Positions 17,692-25,405 are shown, counted from the first letter of the stretch. The stretch is DNA of 64,000 nucleotides from Sulfuricaulis sp040901545 (GCF_040901545.1 NZ_JBBDYL010000065.1:1-64000); one strand, 5' to 3'. The notes: a model not told the origin generated them from the letters alone. A program made the numbers and translations.

Positions 17692-19743
17692 TTACAGGCA
17701 AGTGAATTTGATTCCCGCGTCGCGGCATTGCAGGTCCAGATTGGTCTTCAAGGTGTCCGAATCCTGAAACACCCCGTCGATGGCGATGATCTCGCGCGGC
17801 TTCAGGTCCACCAGCGGCTGGATCATGGCTTCGGTGAAGCCCTCCAGCACGAACAGCATCTTGCGCTCGTGTATGGCGAAGACCTTACCGCCCGCCACAT
17901 CCAACGTTTCGACAGGCGTTGTCAGTTCCTGCCCGAACTTCAGCAGCAACTCATAGAGCATGTCCTCGATCTGCGCGCCTTCCTTTTCGGACTTGGCGAA
18001 CATCTGCATTTGCTCGGCGAGTTGCTCGGGCGTGTCGATGCCGTCGCCGCGCCATTGTTTGAAGTTGGAGGGCATAAGTAGAAAAGACTTGAAACCAAGA
18101 TCATCAGGGATCGGAGATACCAAGTCGGATGCTGCCTTGAGTTGCTCAATGACGCGCGCGATGCGATCCCTGCTTAATGCCGCAATAGTCGGATAACCAG
18201 CTTTGAAGGCCGCACTTTTCTCATCACACGGCTCTGGAATCTGAACAGCCAATACTCGCCGACTTCCACCTTCTCTTGCATTCAGGGTAAGCACTGCTTC
18301 CACGGTGCTTGCGGAGCCAGCAAAAAAATCCACCACCAAGCCTTTGTCATCGTCACCTATGCAATAGCGAATGAGTCGCGCCAAGACTTCATGATCCTTG
18401 GGATTATTGAAAAGCTTCCCGCCCATCAGTTTCCGTAGATACTTCACAGAGACTTGGGACTGCTTGTAAAGAACACTCCCGATAACCTGAAGACCGATCT
18501 CGTCGTCGGAAACCTCTTCTTCATCGAAATCGGTCATCTGATCGTCGGAAAGTTCATCGGGAACGGGAATGAGGTGGGCCTTCCGGAATGGTGGCTCCTT
18601 GTGGTCGTCACGAAACTCAACCAGCCCCAGCTTGATCTGACGCTGCATCTCTTCCGTGGTTGAGTAAATCCATCCACGTTCGGGAACCTTGCAAGGCTTT
18701 TTCGTGACGGGGTGCGGAACGTCATACCGCGGCCCGCCACCACCCGGCCAGGAAATATCACGGTCACGCCATGGCCCCCACTTATCCACCCATTTGTGGC
18801 GACTCAGCTTCTTGGACGGATGCGAATCGGGGAGCGATTTGTACCATTCACGAAGGGCCTCCTGTTGCGCTTCATAGTTGGTCTCTCCGCACTTTGCCTT
18901 TAGTTCGCGCCACTTCTCGACGATCTCTTTGGCCCCTGGTTTGGGTTCGCGCCAAACCGTCTTGTTTTCCTTCAGCCGAGTCATGCTACGTGCGTAAATC
19001 AGCAGATATTCGTGGCCAATAGAAACGAGCTTGGCGTCATTCTTCCGCCCTTTTTCCCAAACCATCTGGGCAATCAGGTTCTCGGGGCCGAACACCTCAT
19101 CCATGAGCAATTTAAGATTGGACGCCTCGTTGTCGTCGATGGATACCAAGATCACCCCATCGTCGCGCAGCAGGTTCCGTGCGATGTAAAGGCGCGGCAA
19201 CATCATCGACAGCCAGTTGCTGTGATAGTGCCCGTTTTCCTTGCTGTTCTTGCGAAAGAACCCTTCGCGCATCAGCGTGCCGTCGTCGGTCAGCTCGTTG
19301 ATGCGCCGCAGGTAGTCTTCCTTGCTCTCCTGAAAGCGGTCGGGGTAGATGAAACTGTCGGAACCGGTGTTGTAGGGCGGGTCGATGTAGATCAGCTTGA
19401 CCTTGCCGAAATACGCCTTCTGCAAGACCTTGAGCACTTCCAGGTTCTCACCCTCGATGAAAACATGTTGCGCCTGGTCGAAATTCACCGACTTGTCGCG
19501 CTCGGGCCGCAGTGTGGCGGTGGACGGGGTTTGCAGCACCTTGTAGGCGTTGGCCTTGCCCGCCCAGGTGAGCGCGTAGCGTTCGCCGCCTTCGATTACG
19601 GCCTCTTCGCCCAGGGCGCGCTTGAGTGCAGCCACGTCAAGCCTACCTTCCGAGAAGGCTTCAGGCACGAGGGCGGTGAGCTGTGCGCGGCGCTCGTCGG
19701 CGGGGTTGGGCGATTCGGCGATGGTCTTGTTCTCGTCAGTCAT
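17692..19743 (-). CDS. mod: Type III DNA-methyltransferase, Mod subunit
   Basis: Protein of about 683 residues, an N6-adenine methyltransferase of the beta class that also gives the R-M complex its sequence specificity. The catalytic motif DPPYNTG is at about 121-127 and the AdoMet-binding FAGSAST near 474-480, in the DPPY-before-FxGxG order typical of beta enzymes. The region between (about 230-440) is the target recognition domain. The ATG at 19743 follows AGGA by 7 bases; an in-frame TTG at 19749 is less likely. No simple-repeat tract that would give phase variation is visible. Confidence 0.95.
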   Translation of the reverse strand: MTDENKTIAESPNPADERRAQLTALVPEAFSEGRLDVAALKRALGEEAVIEGGERYALTWAGKANAYKVLQTPSTATLRPERDKSVNFDQAQHVFIEGENLEVLKVLQKAYFGKVKLIYIDPPYNTGSDSFIYPDRFQESKEDYLRRINELTDDGTLMREGFFRKNSKENGHYHSNWLSMMLPRLYIARNLLRDDGVILVSIDDNEASNLKLLMDEVFGPENLIAQMVWEKGRKNDAKLVSIGHEYLLIYARSMTRLKENKTVWREPKPGAKEIVEKWRELKAKCGETNYEAQQEALREWYKSLPDSHPSKKLSRHKWVDKWGPWRDRDISWPGGGGPRYDVPHPVTKKPCKVPERGWIYSTTEEMQRQIKLGLVEFRDDHKEPPFRKAHLIPVPDELSDDQMTDFDEEEVSDDEIGLQVIGSVLYKQSQVSVKYLRKLMGGKLFNNPKDHEVLARLIRYCIGDDDKGLVVDFFAGSASTVEAVLTLNAREGGSRRVLAVQIPEPCDEKSAAFKAGYPTIAALSRDRIARVIEQLKAASDLVSPIPDDLGFKSFLLMPSNFKQWRGDGIDTPEQLAEQMQMFAKSEKEGAQIEDMLYELLLKFGQELTTPVETLDVAGGKVFAIHERKMLFVLEGFTEAMIQPLVDLKPREIIAIDGVFQDSDTLKTNLDLQCRDAGIKFTCL

Positions 19744-19760
19744 GGGCAATCCTGAATCGG

Positions 19761-19967
19761 TTATCGGTTGCGGATGCGACGTTCGCGCACCTGCTTCAAT
19801 GCGCCCTGTTCTGGAATCGTGACACCGTTACGTCCGCAATAGTCCCGGATCAACACCTCCACCATATTGGCAATGGAACGATGCTCCCGCTCGGCGGCCG
19901 TGCGTAACGCTTCCTTCAAGGCTGGTTCGATACGAAAGGTCAGCGTGGTGGTCTTGGCGATGGCCAT
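19761..19967 (-). CDS. Ribbon-helix-helix protein upstream of mod
   Basis: Protein of 68 residues, MAIAKTTTLTFRIEPALKEA onward. The beta strand TTTLTFRIEP followed by two helices with ALRTAAEREHRSIANMVEVLI matches the Arc/MetJ/CopG-like fold of dimeric DNA-binding repressors. It ends 17 bases before mod and reads in the same direction, so it is probably the first gene of the R-M operon and may control it. I chose the ATG at 19967 because GAGGG lies just upstream; longer in-frame starts have no SD. A tandem 10-bp repeat at 19996-20015, 29 bases upstream, is a plausible operator. Confidence 0.8.
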   Translation of the reverse strand: MAIAKTTTLTFRIEPALKEALRTAAEREHRSIANMVEVLIRDYCGRNGVTIPEQGALKQVRERRIRNR

Positions 19968-19995
19968 CCTCTCCCTCAGAGACGGCATACTGCGG

Positions 19996-20015
19996 ATGTA
20001 CTGTAATGTACTGTA
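19996..20015 (-). promoter_or_regulatory. Tandem 10-bp repeat, candidate RHH operator
   Basis: Two perfect adjacent copies of ATGTACTGTA (19996-20005, 20006-20015) lie between the ribbon-helix-helix gene and the divergent gene at 20056. Ribbon-helix-helix dimers commonly bind adjacent direct or inverted half-sites one helical turn apart, which this 10-bp period matches. The assignment to that protein is inference. Confidence 0.55.
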
Positions 20016-20055
20016 AAATCCGGCATAGTCCAAATGGTAGGCATCGGAGGAAGTG

Positions 20056-20409
20056 ATGCGACCCAAGATTTTCGACCTTCTTTTCAAGGACGACCGAATG
20101 TTTGTTCTAGAGATTTGCCCAGTGACAATGCGAAGCCTGACGTCGAGCGCACCAGAAATGCAGGAATGGGCTGTAATCACTCGTCGGAATGTCCCCGGCT
20201 ATCCGCCGCACAGATCGGACACATTTTCATCCAGAGCCGAGGCAGTTGAGTACTACAAGAAAGTAGTTGTTGAAACGCCTCGGGTGAGTCTTGGAAATAA
20301 GCCACCAGATCCTTTGCCAACCCTCGATGCCTATACTTCGTGGTTGTTGGCAGAGAATCTCTATGACCCAATTCTCAATCAAAGCGCTCCCGTTAAACCC
20401 GATGCCTAA
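20056..20409 (+). CDS. Hypothetical protein, divergent from R-M operon
   Basis: Protein of 117 residues starting MRPKIFDLLFKDDRMFVLEI. The ATG at 20056 has a perfect GGAGG five bases upstream, and the in-frame GTG just before it is too close to that site. The protein has an even mix of charged and hydrophobic residues, no membrane segment, no cysteine motif and a single possible helix around FSSRAEAVEYYKKVVVE. I do not recognise a family. It is divergent from the RHH-mod-res operon and shares its putative operator, so it may be co-regulated. Confidence 0.65.
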   Translation: MRPKIFDLLFKDDRMFVLEICPVTMRSLTSSAPEMQEWAVITRRNVPGYPPHRSDTFSSRAEAVEYYKKVVVETPRVSLGNKPPDPLPTLDAYTSWLLAENLYDPILNQSAPVKPDA

Positions 20410-20541
20410 CGCAGCGACATGTTCCACCGCCCGCCAGAAGGGCGCAAATGGGGCCGTCACTATTCAATCAACAGATTTCTTCCGGCAGATACCGAATCCC
20501 CTGCTCGCCTTCTACTTCCAGGAACGAGCATAAGGGGCTAC

Positions 20542-21363
20542 ATGTCGAAAAAGAATGGCGACGGAAAGAACCGCTCGGTACTACCCGAGGAAGTACAACG
20601 CCTCATAATGCGCAAACTGCAACAACGGAAACGCGAGCAGGAAATGCTACAGGTAAGTGCAAATCAGACCGCCTACTCGAAACTGCATGATGAGGTAGTG
20701 GCAAACATCCGTCTCCAAAGATTGGGGGCGGCATTCACTTCGGTTCCATTGACGGCGTACCGCGAGATTGTCGCAAGTGCCACGGCCATTACCAAAGATT
20801 GGCCAGGCATCGTGTGGGAAACCACCGCGTCCATCCTGGAGAAGGCGCAAGTTTTACTGCGCGACAGTTTGGTGCTTAACAAGATTGTCGATGAATTTGC
20901 CTGGGGCATAGGACAGAATCCTTTCACGCTAAGCTACATTGATCCCGAGCGATTCAGGGGGGCCGTGCATAGAGAGGCAGGCCGATACGGCGTGATACAG
21001 CAAGATGTTATGGCGTCATTCAATAGTCAGCTGGAATTTACTGCCGCAGCGGCCCAATGTTTAATCCTCAATACTGCAAGCCAGGCGCGCGAAGTTATTA
21101 GCATCGCCATTGACGAGCACCTGCTCGCGCAACGCCATAGTGCATCGTCCGTTGCATCCAACTTCTCCACTCTCATCACGACGCAGCGCGAAATACGAAA
21201 GCAGGCTACGCAGAAGCAGTACCAGGCTTGGCAAAAGGCGTACCGGTACTTGAAGCGCAAACGACGGAACATGTCTGATGTCTGGTACGCGCAGCAGATC
21301 GCCAAGATGGATATTGCCAAAGACCGCGACGCAGATACCATCCGCAAATACATGAAGAAGTAA
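20542..21363 (+). CDS. Hypothetical island protein, helical
   Basis: Protein of 273 residues from the ATG at 20542, preceded by AAGGGG at 7-base spacing; upstream in-frame codons belong to a longer open frame without an SD. The N terminus is lysine/arginine-rich with a predicted helix (EEVQRLIMRKLQQRKREQEM), the middle holds amphipathic helices (AYREIVASATAITKDW), and the C terminus is very basic (AYRYLKRKRRNMSDVWYAQQ). No enzymatic motif or membrane segment is visible. I recognise no family; the basic ends suggest nucleic acid binding, which is a weak inference. Confidence 0.65.
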   Translation: MSKKNGDGKNRSVLPEEVQRLIMRKLQQRKREQEMLQVSANQTAYSKLHDEVVANIRLQRLGAAFTSVPLTAYREIVASATAITKDWPGIVWETTASILEKAQVLLRDSLVLNKIVDEFAWGIGQNPFTLSYIDPERFRGAVHREAGRYGVIQQDVMASFNSQLEFTAAAAQCLILNTASQAREVISIAIDEHLLAQRHSASSVASNFSTLITTQREIRKQATQKQYQAWQKAYRYLKRKRRNMSDVWYAQQIAKMDIAKDRDADTIRKYMKK

Positions 21364-21377
21364 AGAAGAAGAAATAG

Positions 21378-21400
21378 TTGGGCGAAACTTTTTCGCCCAA
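21378..21400. terminator. Hairpin after 20542-21363
   Basis: A perfect 10-bp stem TTGGGCGAAA / TTTCGCCCAA with a 3-base loop follows the stop codon by 14 bases. No T-run follows, so termination would be weak on the plus strand; a transcript end is the simplest reading. The sequence CGCCCAAATCGCC at its right edge recurs at about 21545. Confidence 0.45.
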
Positions 21401-21609
21401 ATCGCCTACTGCAAACCCCTTGTTTTCTCCCGTTGCCGTTGCATGGTGTGTAAATTCCAGTGACCGAAGGTGGTCCGCCTATAACTACAGCCCATTGGTT
21501 TTACAGGCAAGCACCGACCACATCGGGCCAGATCCGTAAGTTTAATCGCCCAAATCGCCCACCTAACTTGCTCATCGTCAATTCCCATAACACTTAACGA
21601 GGTTTGAAG

Positions 21610-21807
21610 ATGATGCACAACATACTGAGACTTCCCGCTGTCAAGACCCGCACGGGCCTGTCCCGCAGCACGATTTACCTTCGTGTCGCACAAGGTAAGT
21701 TTCCCAAGCCCGTCAGCTTAGGCGCGCGCGCCGTAGGTTGGGTTGAATCTGAAATTCAAGAATGGCTAGAGAGGCAGATTGAATCGAGCCGCAAGGCGAA
21801 TGCATGA
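21610..21807 (+). CDS. AlpA-family regulator
   Basis: Protein of 65 residues, MMHNILRLPAVKTRTGLSRS onward. LRLPAVKTRTGLSRSTIYLRVAQGKFPKPVSLG is the AlpA/excisionase-like winged helix signature in which a short helix-turn-helix recognises DNA near the island integrase. AlpA activates the excisionase/integrase functions in the P4-like prophage system. ATG at 21610 follows GAGG by 7 bases. Its stop codon abuts the next ATG, so it is translationally linked to the HTH/zinc protein. Confidence 0.85.
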   Translation: MMHNILRLPAVKTRTGLSRSTIYLRVAQGKFPKPVSLGARAVGWVESEIQEWLERQIESSRKANA

Positions 21808-22269
21808 ATGGGAACACGCCATCCGAATCCACGTCTTGCCAAAATCCATCGTAACTACACCGTGGAGGAGATCGCCACTTTATTAGGCGTTCACAGGAAT
21901 ACCGTGCGGGAGTGGATCAAGCACGGCCTACCGACCACTGACGGCAAGCGGCCGATGCTGATCCTTGGTCGCGACCTGCGTGCTTTCCTCCAGGCCCGGC
22001 GGACGAAGAACAAGCGGCCGTGTCAGCCGGGGGAAATATATTGCGTCCGGTGTCGTGCTCCGAAAACCCCAGCCGGCAACATGGTGGAGTACGAGGCCGT
22101 GACCGAAAAGCTGGGGAACCTGATTGCGATCTGTCCGGACTGCGGCTCGATCATGAACCGGCGTGTAAGCCTAGCCAAGCTGGAGCAGATTCGCGGTCAA
22201 ATGGACATCACGATGCCGCAGGCGTTGCGACACATTAAGAGAGAGCGCTCAACCCTCCGTGAACAGTGA
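21808..22269 (+). CDS. HTH protein with zinc ribbon
   Basis: Protein of 153 residues. The N terminus has a helix-turn-helix of the excisionase/MerR-like kind: NYTVEEIATLLGVHRNTVRE with WIKHGLP and a wing through LILGRDLRAFLQAR. The C-terminal half has CVRC (79-82) and CPDC (109-112), a zinc-ribbon spacing. The last 40 residues are basic helices. It starts at the base after the AlpA-like stop. The combination suggests a DNA-binding accessory factor for the recombinase encoded 23 bases downstream; function is inferred. Confidence 0.8.
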   Translation: MGTRHPNPRLAKIHRNYTVEEIATLLGVHRNTVREWIKHGLPTTDGKRPMLILGRDLRAFLQARRTKNKRPCQPGEIYCVRCRAPKTPAGNMVEYEAVTEKLGNLIAICPDCGSIMNRRVSLAKLEQIRGQMDITMPQALRHIKRERSTLREQ

Positions 22270-22292
22270 CTTGAGTTAGGGAGCATCTAACC

Positions 22293-23393
22293 ATGACAAC
22301 TCACAATGCCAACAATGAACGGATCAAGCGGCGTTATTTTGCCTATCTCAAAGAAGCCAAGCGTCACAGCGAACCGACGGTGGATGCAGTCGCCAAGGCA
22401 TTAAATCGCTTTGAGGTCTACACCAAGTACCGCGATTTCAAGGCATTTCACTTTGAGCAGGCGGTCGCCTTCAAAAAACACCTTGCCGAACAAAGGGGGC
22501 AGCAATCCGGGGAGAAGCTGAGCAAGGCGACCTTGCACGCCACGCTGGCACACCTGAAAAGGTTCTTTCAATGGCTTGCAGGACAACCAGGCTATAAATC
22601 CCGCCTTCAGTATTCGGATGCCGATTATTTCAACCTGTCCGACAAGGACATGCGCGTTGCGACGGCCCACCGGGAACAGTCGGCACCGACATTGGAACAG
22701 GTGAAGCACGTTATCAATACGATGCCGGCAAATACGGATATTGAGCGCCGTAACCGGGCGCTTGTCGCCTTCACACTATTGACTGGCGCGCGGGATAGCG
22801 CCATTGCGTCCATGAAGTTGAAGCATATAGACTTGATTGCGGGCAGCGCCTACCAAGATGCTCGCGAGGTTCGGACCAAATTTAGCAAGACCTTCACGAC
22901 ATACTTCTTCCCAGTCGGGGACGAGATTCTCAAGATCGTTGCAGACTGGGTGACGTATTTGCGAGAGGTGAAGCTTTGGGGCAATGACGATCCACTCTTC
23001 CCGGCGACGCGCATTGCGTTGGGGGCGACTCGCCAGTTTGAGGCGGTCGGGCTGAAACGGGCACACTGGAGCAGTGCCGCGCGAATCCGCACAATCTTTC
23101 GCGACGCCTTTGCCAGCGCCGGCCTGCCCTATTTCAACCCGCACAGCTTTAGAAAAACGCTTGTGGCTCTTGGGGAGGTTCTCTGTCAGACGCCGGAACA
23201 GTTCAAGGCGTGGAGCCAGAATCTTGGCCATGAAGGCGTCTTGACGACTTTCTACAGCTATGGCCAGGTGGGGAACCGACGCCAAGGTGAAATCATCAAG
23301 AGCCTGGGCATACCCCAACCCACCACCCAAACGAACGTAGCCGAGCTAGCCAAGGCCGTGGCCCGCGAACTACGGCAGTCAGAACACAGTTAA
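22293..23393 (+). CDS. Tyrosine recombinase, second of the island
   Basis: Protein of 366 residues. The N-terminal SAM-like core-binding domain spans about 20-110 (VDAVAKALNRFEVYTKYRDF). The catalytic domain shows box I Arg in TLLTGARDSAIASMKLKHID, a lysine in the beta hairpin near RTKFSKTFTTYF, HSFRKTLVALG (HxxR), and LGHEGVLTTFYSYG with the late His and nucleophilic Tyr. It differs from the P4 integrase at 13205 and follows the HTH pair in the same direction, so 21610-23393 looks like one recombination module. A copy of its C-terminal tail recurs at 24783-24890. Confidence 0.92.
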   Translation: MTTHNANNERIKRRYFAYLKEAKRHSEPTVDAVAKALNRFEVYTKYRDFKAFHFEQAVAFKKHLAEQRGQQSGEKLSKATLHATLAHLKRFFQWLAGQPGYKSRLQYSDADYFNLSDKDMRVATAHREQSAPTLEQVKHVINTMPANTDIERRNRALVAFTLLTGARDSAIASMKLKHIDLIAGSAYQDAREVRTKFSKTFTTYFFPVGDEILKIVADWVTYLREVKLWGNDDPLFPATRIALGATRQFEAVGLKRAHWSSAARIRTIFRDAFASAGLPYFNPHSFRKTLVALGEVLCQTPEQFKAWSQNLGHEGVLTTFYSYGQVGNRRQGEIIKSLGIPQPTTQTNVAELAKAVARELRQSEHS

Positions 23394-23608
23394 CTCCCCA
23401 GTCAATAATGAGCATAGCTTTAATAGGAGTGTGTGCGATCAGCATGCCACCTTTTTGGTATGGACGGATGCGAGAATAAAGCCTGTCTCCCCGTAGCACT
23501 GTCGAGAAAGGGGGGTAATGTCGAGATTCAATTCGTCAGCAGCAGACAAGGTTTGAATTTTTATGGTAGCCACCAGACGGCATCAGAAACCGAGATAGAA
23601 TCAGAAGC

Positions 23609-24082
23609 ATGATGCTCGAAAAAATCATATCCGGCGGCCAAACCGGCGTTGACCGCGCAGCACTCGACGTGGCGTTGGAGCTGGGGATTCCCTGCGGTGG
23701 CTGGTGCCCGAGCGGGCGCAAGGCAGAAGACGGCGCCATCCCCGCGCACTACCCGCTCCAGGAACTGCCCTCGGGAGGATACCGCCAGCGTACCAAACGA
23801 AATGTGCGTGAGTCGAACGGGACGCTCATTCTCTACAAGGATCAATTAACGGGCGGCAGCGCGTTCACCGCGGACGAGGCACACAAACAGGCCAAGCCTT
23901 GTTATACGGTAGAGCTGTCAGCGCCAACCGACCCACGCGAGGTCAAGGAATGGATCAGGCAGAACAATATCCGGGTGTTGAATATCGCAGGGCCGCGCGA
24001 AGGCTGTGCGCCGGGAATCCACGCCGTGGCAGCCTCCTATCTTCGGGCGCTGCTCCAGTCTGACCGCCGTTCCCAAGGCTGA
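23609..24082 (+). CDS. SLOG-family putative molybdenum cofactor carrier
   Basis: Protein of 157 residues with the nucleotide-binding Rossmann-like signature IISGGQTGVDRAALDVALEL at the N terminus and GGWCPSGRKAEDGAIP after it, which are typical of the YpsA/MoCo-carrier branch of the SLOG superfamily. LILYKDQLTGGSAFT and the ending VLNIAGPRE also fit. Members bind nucleotide-like ligands; some are called molybdenum cofactor carriers, others sit in defence or mobile loci. Its last 128 bases overlap the convergent peptidase gene. Which ligand it binds is not evident. Confidence 0.85.
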   Translation: MMLEKIISGGQTGVDRAALDVALELGIPCGGWCPSGRKAEDGAIPAHYPLQELPSGGYRQRTKRNVRESNGTLILYKDQLTGGSAFTADEAHKQAKPCYTVELSAPTDPREVKEWIRQNNIRVLNIAGPREGCAPGIHAVAASYLRALLQSDRRSQG

Positions 24083-24668
24083 GACTCAACTGGCGGCGTG
24101 GTTTCATTGACCACTGAACTGTTTCCGCCACGTCGTGACCGGAGAGGTGATGCCAGTCCATCACATCCTTTGCCAGCACGGTAATGGCATTCCAGCACCA
24201 AGGCTGGGCGATCAGCCGGCGGGTCTGCCGGCGCATACGCTCAAGAAAATGCGCTGTCTGATCGCCGGGGATAAAGAGGGTGTCTCGCAGCGATTCGCGC
24301 AGATTGTCGAGAAACTCCTGAGCCGCTAGCGCCCGTTGAAGGTCGGAACGGGCGCCCAGGGATCGTAACGGCGTGCGCAGGAGCTTTGCCTCCGCGAGGG
24401 GGCCGGCGAGCATTATCTTCACCTCGCGTTCTACTTCAGAAAAAACATGCGTCCAGTAGCGCAATGTATCCCGCGGATTCCGGGTATCCGGCGCGTCGGG
24501 AAACCATGCCCGTACCCATTTCACCCATCCGTTACCTGGAAAGTGGTGCAAGATACGCACCTCTTTGACCACGCGGCCGTAATGGAGCGCGACTACCGCG
24601 TGCGCTGCTTCGTGATAGGACGCAAGCTCGCAATGCAACGCATGATCGGCGAAACGGGTCTCCTGCAT
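23955..24668 (-). CDS. M41-like (FtsH-type) zinc peptidase
   Basis: Protein of about 237 residues. HEAAHAVV near residue 19 is the HExxH zinc-binding helix, the segment EREVKIMLAGPLAEAKLL resembles the FtsH peptidase core, and GARSDLQRAL carries the Asp that serves as third zinc ligand in that family. There is no AAA+ domain or membrane segment, so it is a stand-alone peptidase-like protein. The ATG at 24668 follows GAGG by 9 bases. Its 3' end overlaps the SLOG gene antisense by 128 bases, so the last 43 residues may be a degenerate extension. Such M41-like proteins are seen in genomic islands; target unknown. Confidence 0.75.
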   Translation of the reverse strand: MQETRFADHALHCELASYHEAAHAVVALHYGRVVKEVRILHHFPGNGWVKWVRAWFPDAPDTRNPRDTLRYWTHVFSEVEREVKIMLAGPLAEAKLLRTPLRSLGARSDLQRALAAQEFLDNLRESLRDTLFIPGDQTAHFLERMRRQTRRLIAQPWCWNAITVLAKDVMDWHHLSGHDVAETVQWSMKPRRQLSLSLGNGGQTGAAPEDRRLPRRGFPAHSLRAALRYSTPGYCSA

Positions 24669-24782
24669 ATTGCTTGTCCTCAAGTGCTCATATCAATAGC
24701 TAAGGAACAGATAACCCTACTCCATTTCCCGTTCTTCAGCTAAGGTCGTGCCTGGATCTGGTTTCATAACCTCTCGTTGCCT

Positions 24783-24890
24783 GGCAAACTCCTCGGGGTC
24801 ATGCGGCCGGATTTCAGCGAAATTGCGAAGGCCGTGGCCCACGAACTGCGCGAGTCAAAACATCCAAGCTACTCGGTCAAGAACGTGTAG
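24783..24890 (+). pseudogene. C-terminal remnant of a tyrosine recombinase
   Basis: The frame ending TAG at 24888-24890 reads GKLLGVMRPDFSEIAKAVAH and continues ELRESKH, closely matching the tail of the 22293 recombinase (GEIIKSLG... ELAKAVARELRQSEH). Only this last part survives; upstream the frame meets a stop at 24741. It is a fossil of a second, related recombinase gene at the distal island end. Confidence 0.75.
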
Positions 24891-24920
24891 GTATGAATTA
24901 GAGGGTGCATCAATCTGGCT

Positions 24921-24944
24921 GTGGGGGCATATTTGGGGGCATAT
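24921..24944. repeat. Tandem G5CA repeats, distal end
   Basis: GTGGGGGCATAT (24921-24932) and TTGGGGGCATAT (24933-24944) are adjacent copies of the 12-mer found next to the P4 integrase (13153-13176), with CAC changed to CAT. This pair marks the distal end of the island and is the likely second set of integrase arm sites. Confidence 0.7.
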
Positions 24945-25004
24945 AATTTGCGGCAAGACATAAAACAACCCACAATCAAAAAGTTAACTCACTGATGTGA
25001 GTGA

Positions 25005-25017
25005 GTCCCGGGAGCCA
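25005..25017. other. Degenerate attachment site copy (attR candidate)
   Basis: GTCCCGGGAGCCA matches the tRNA-Asn 3' terminus GTCCCGGGGAGCCA except for one missing G. It lies just outside the distal arm repeats, the expected place for attR. The imperfect match makes the exact crossover uncertain. A 6-bp inverted repeat, ACTCAC/GTGAGT, sits immediately before it at 24987-25002. Confidence 0.5.
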
Positions 25018-25294
25018 GTTTTTTCCAAATCTTTCCGTGTTTCTGTAACTTGGCGCGTTCCAATGTGTCAAGGATTTGTAACCGACCTGCTTGAAATATC
25101 AGAAAATTCTGGAAAGCATGCCATTAGTGAAAGATTTCCTGAGCGGGACGTCAAGATAAGATTGATCCATCCCCGTGGCGTCTGGTTATCAAATCACTGC
25201 GCGCACGGCATCATTGCCACAAACTATGACAATGGCTGTCAATGATGTGATGAAGCGTGCAACGGGTTAGGACTTCCGGAGTTAAGCGCCTCGC

Positions 25295-25405
25295 CTAACC
25301 TCCATGGATCGCCACCAACAGCACAAACATCGCTAGAAAAAGCGCCAGCCCCACCCATCCGATCCGGGCTGACCGGCGCATGAATTGGGCTTCGCTATCA
25401 GTCAT
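25295..25405 (-). CDS. Possible 36-residue membrane protein
   Basis: A short frame reads MTDSEAQFMRRSARIGWVGL and continues with a hydrophobic helix ending VLLVAIHGG and a TAG stop. It has a charged, cytoplasmic-looking N terminus with two adjacent arginines and one transmembrane helix, as in small inner-membrane proteins. An alternative ATG nine bases upstream (25414) adds MID. Neither start has a good SD, which is the main doubt. A 7-bp inverted repeat, GGTTAGG/CCTAACC (25264-25300), overlaps its 3' end. Confidence 0.4.
   Translation of the reverse strand: MTDSEAQFMRRSARIGWVGLALFLAMFVLLVAIHGG

Larger units (their letters stand above)
13032..25017. mobile_element. tRNA-Asn integrative island with type III R-M
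   Basis: About 12 kb bounded by the tRNA-Asn 3' end and by a degenerate copy of it at 25005-25017. Both ends carry tandem 12-bp G5CA repeats (13153-13176 and 24921-24944) that resemble integrase arm sites. Cargo: P4-type integrase, res and mod, ribbon-helix-helix protein, two unrecognised genes, AlpA-like and HTH/zinc proteins, a second tyrosine recombinase, a SLOG protein and an M41-like peptidase. No phage structural or conjugation genes are seen, so it is a site-specific integrative element or genomic island. The right boundary is inferred. Confidence 0.75.

Noticed and set aside
21406..21693. A minus-strand open frame of 95 codons between the helical protein and AlpA-like gene.
   Set aside because: Composition is not protein-like, it overlaps the AlpA start region and has no SD.
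13141..24944. G5CA 12-mers considered as a CRISPR array.
   Set aside because: Only two tandem copies per site with no spacers; they fit recombinase arm sites instead.
24748..24963. A 71-codon plus-strand open frame across the distal island end.
   Set aside because: It is out of frame with the recombinase tail remnant and its product is only a shadow of that sequence and the G5CA repeats.
13032..25017. The island considered as a complete prophage.
   Set aside because: There are no capsid, tail, terminase, lysis or replication genes; AlpA and integrases alone do not make a phage.
24997..25245. An 82-codon open frame starting with GTG in the attachment-site region.
   Set aside because: No ribosome site, starts inside the candidate attR sequence, and the product shows no family signature or normal composition.
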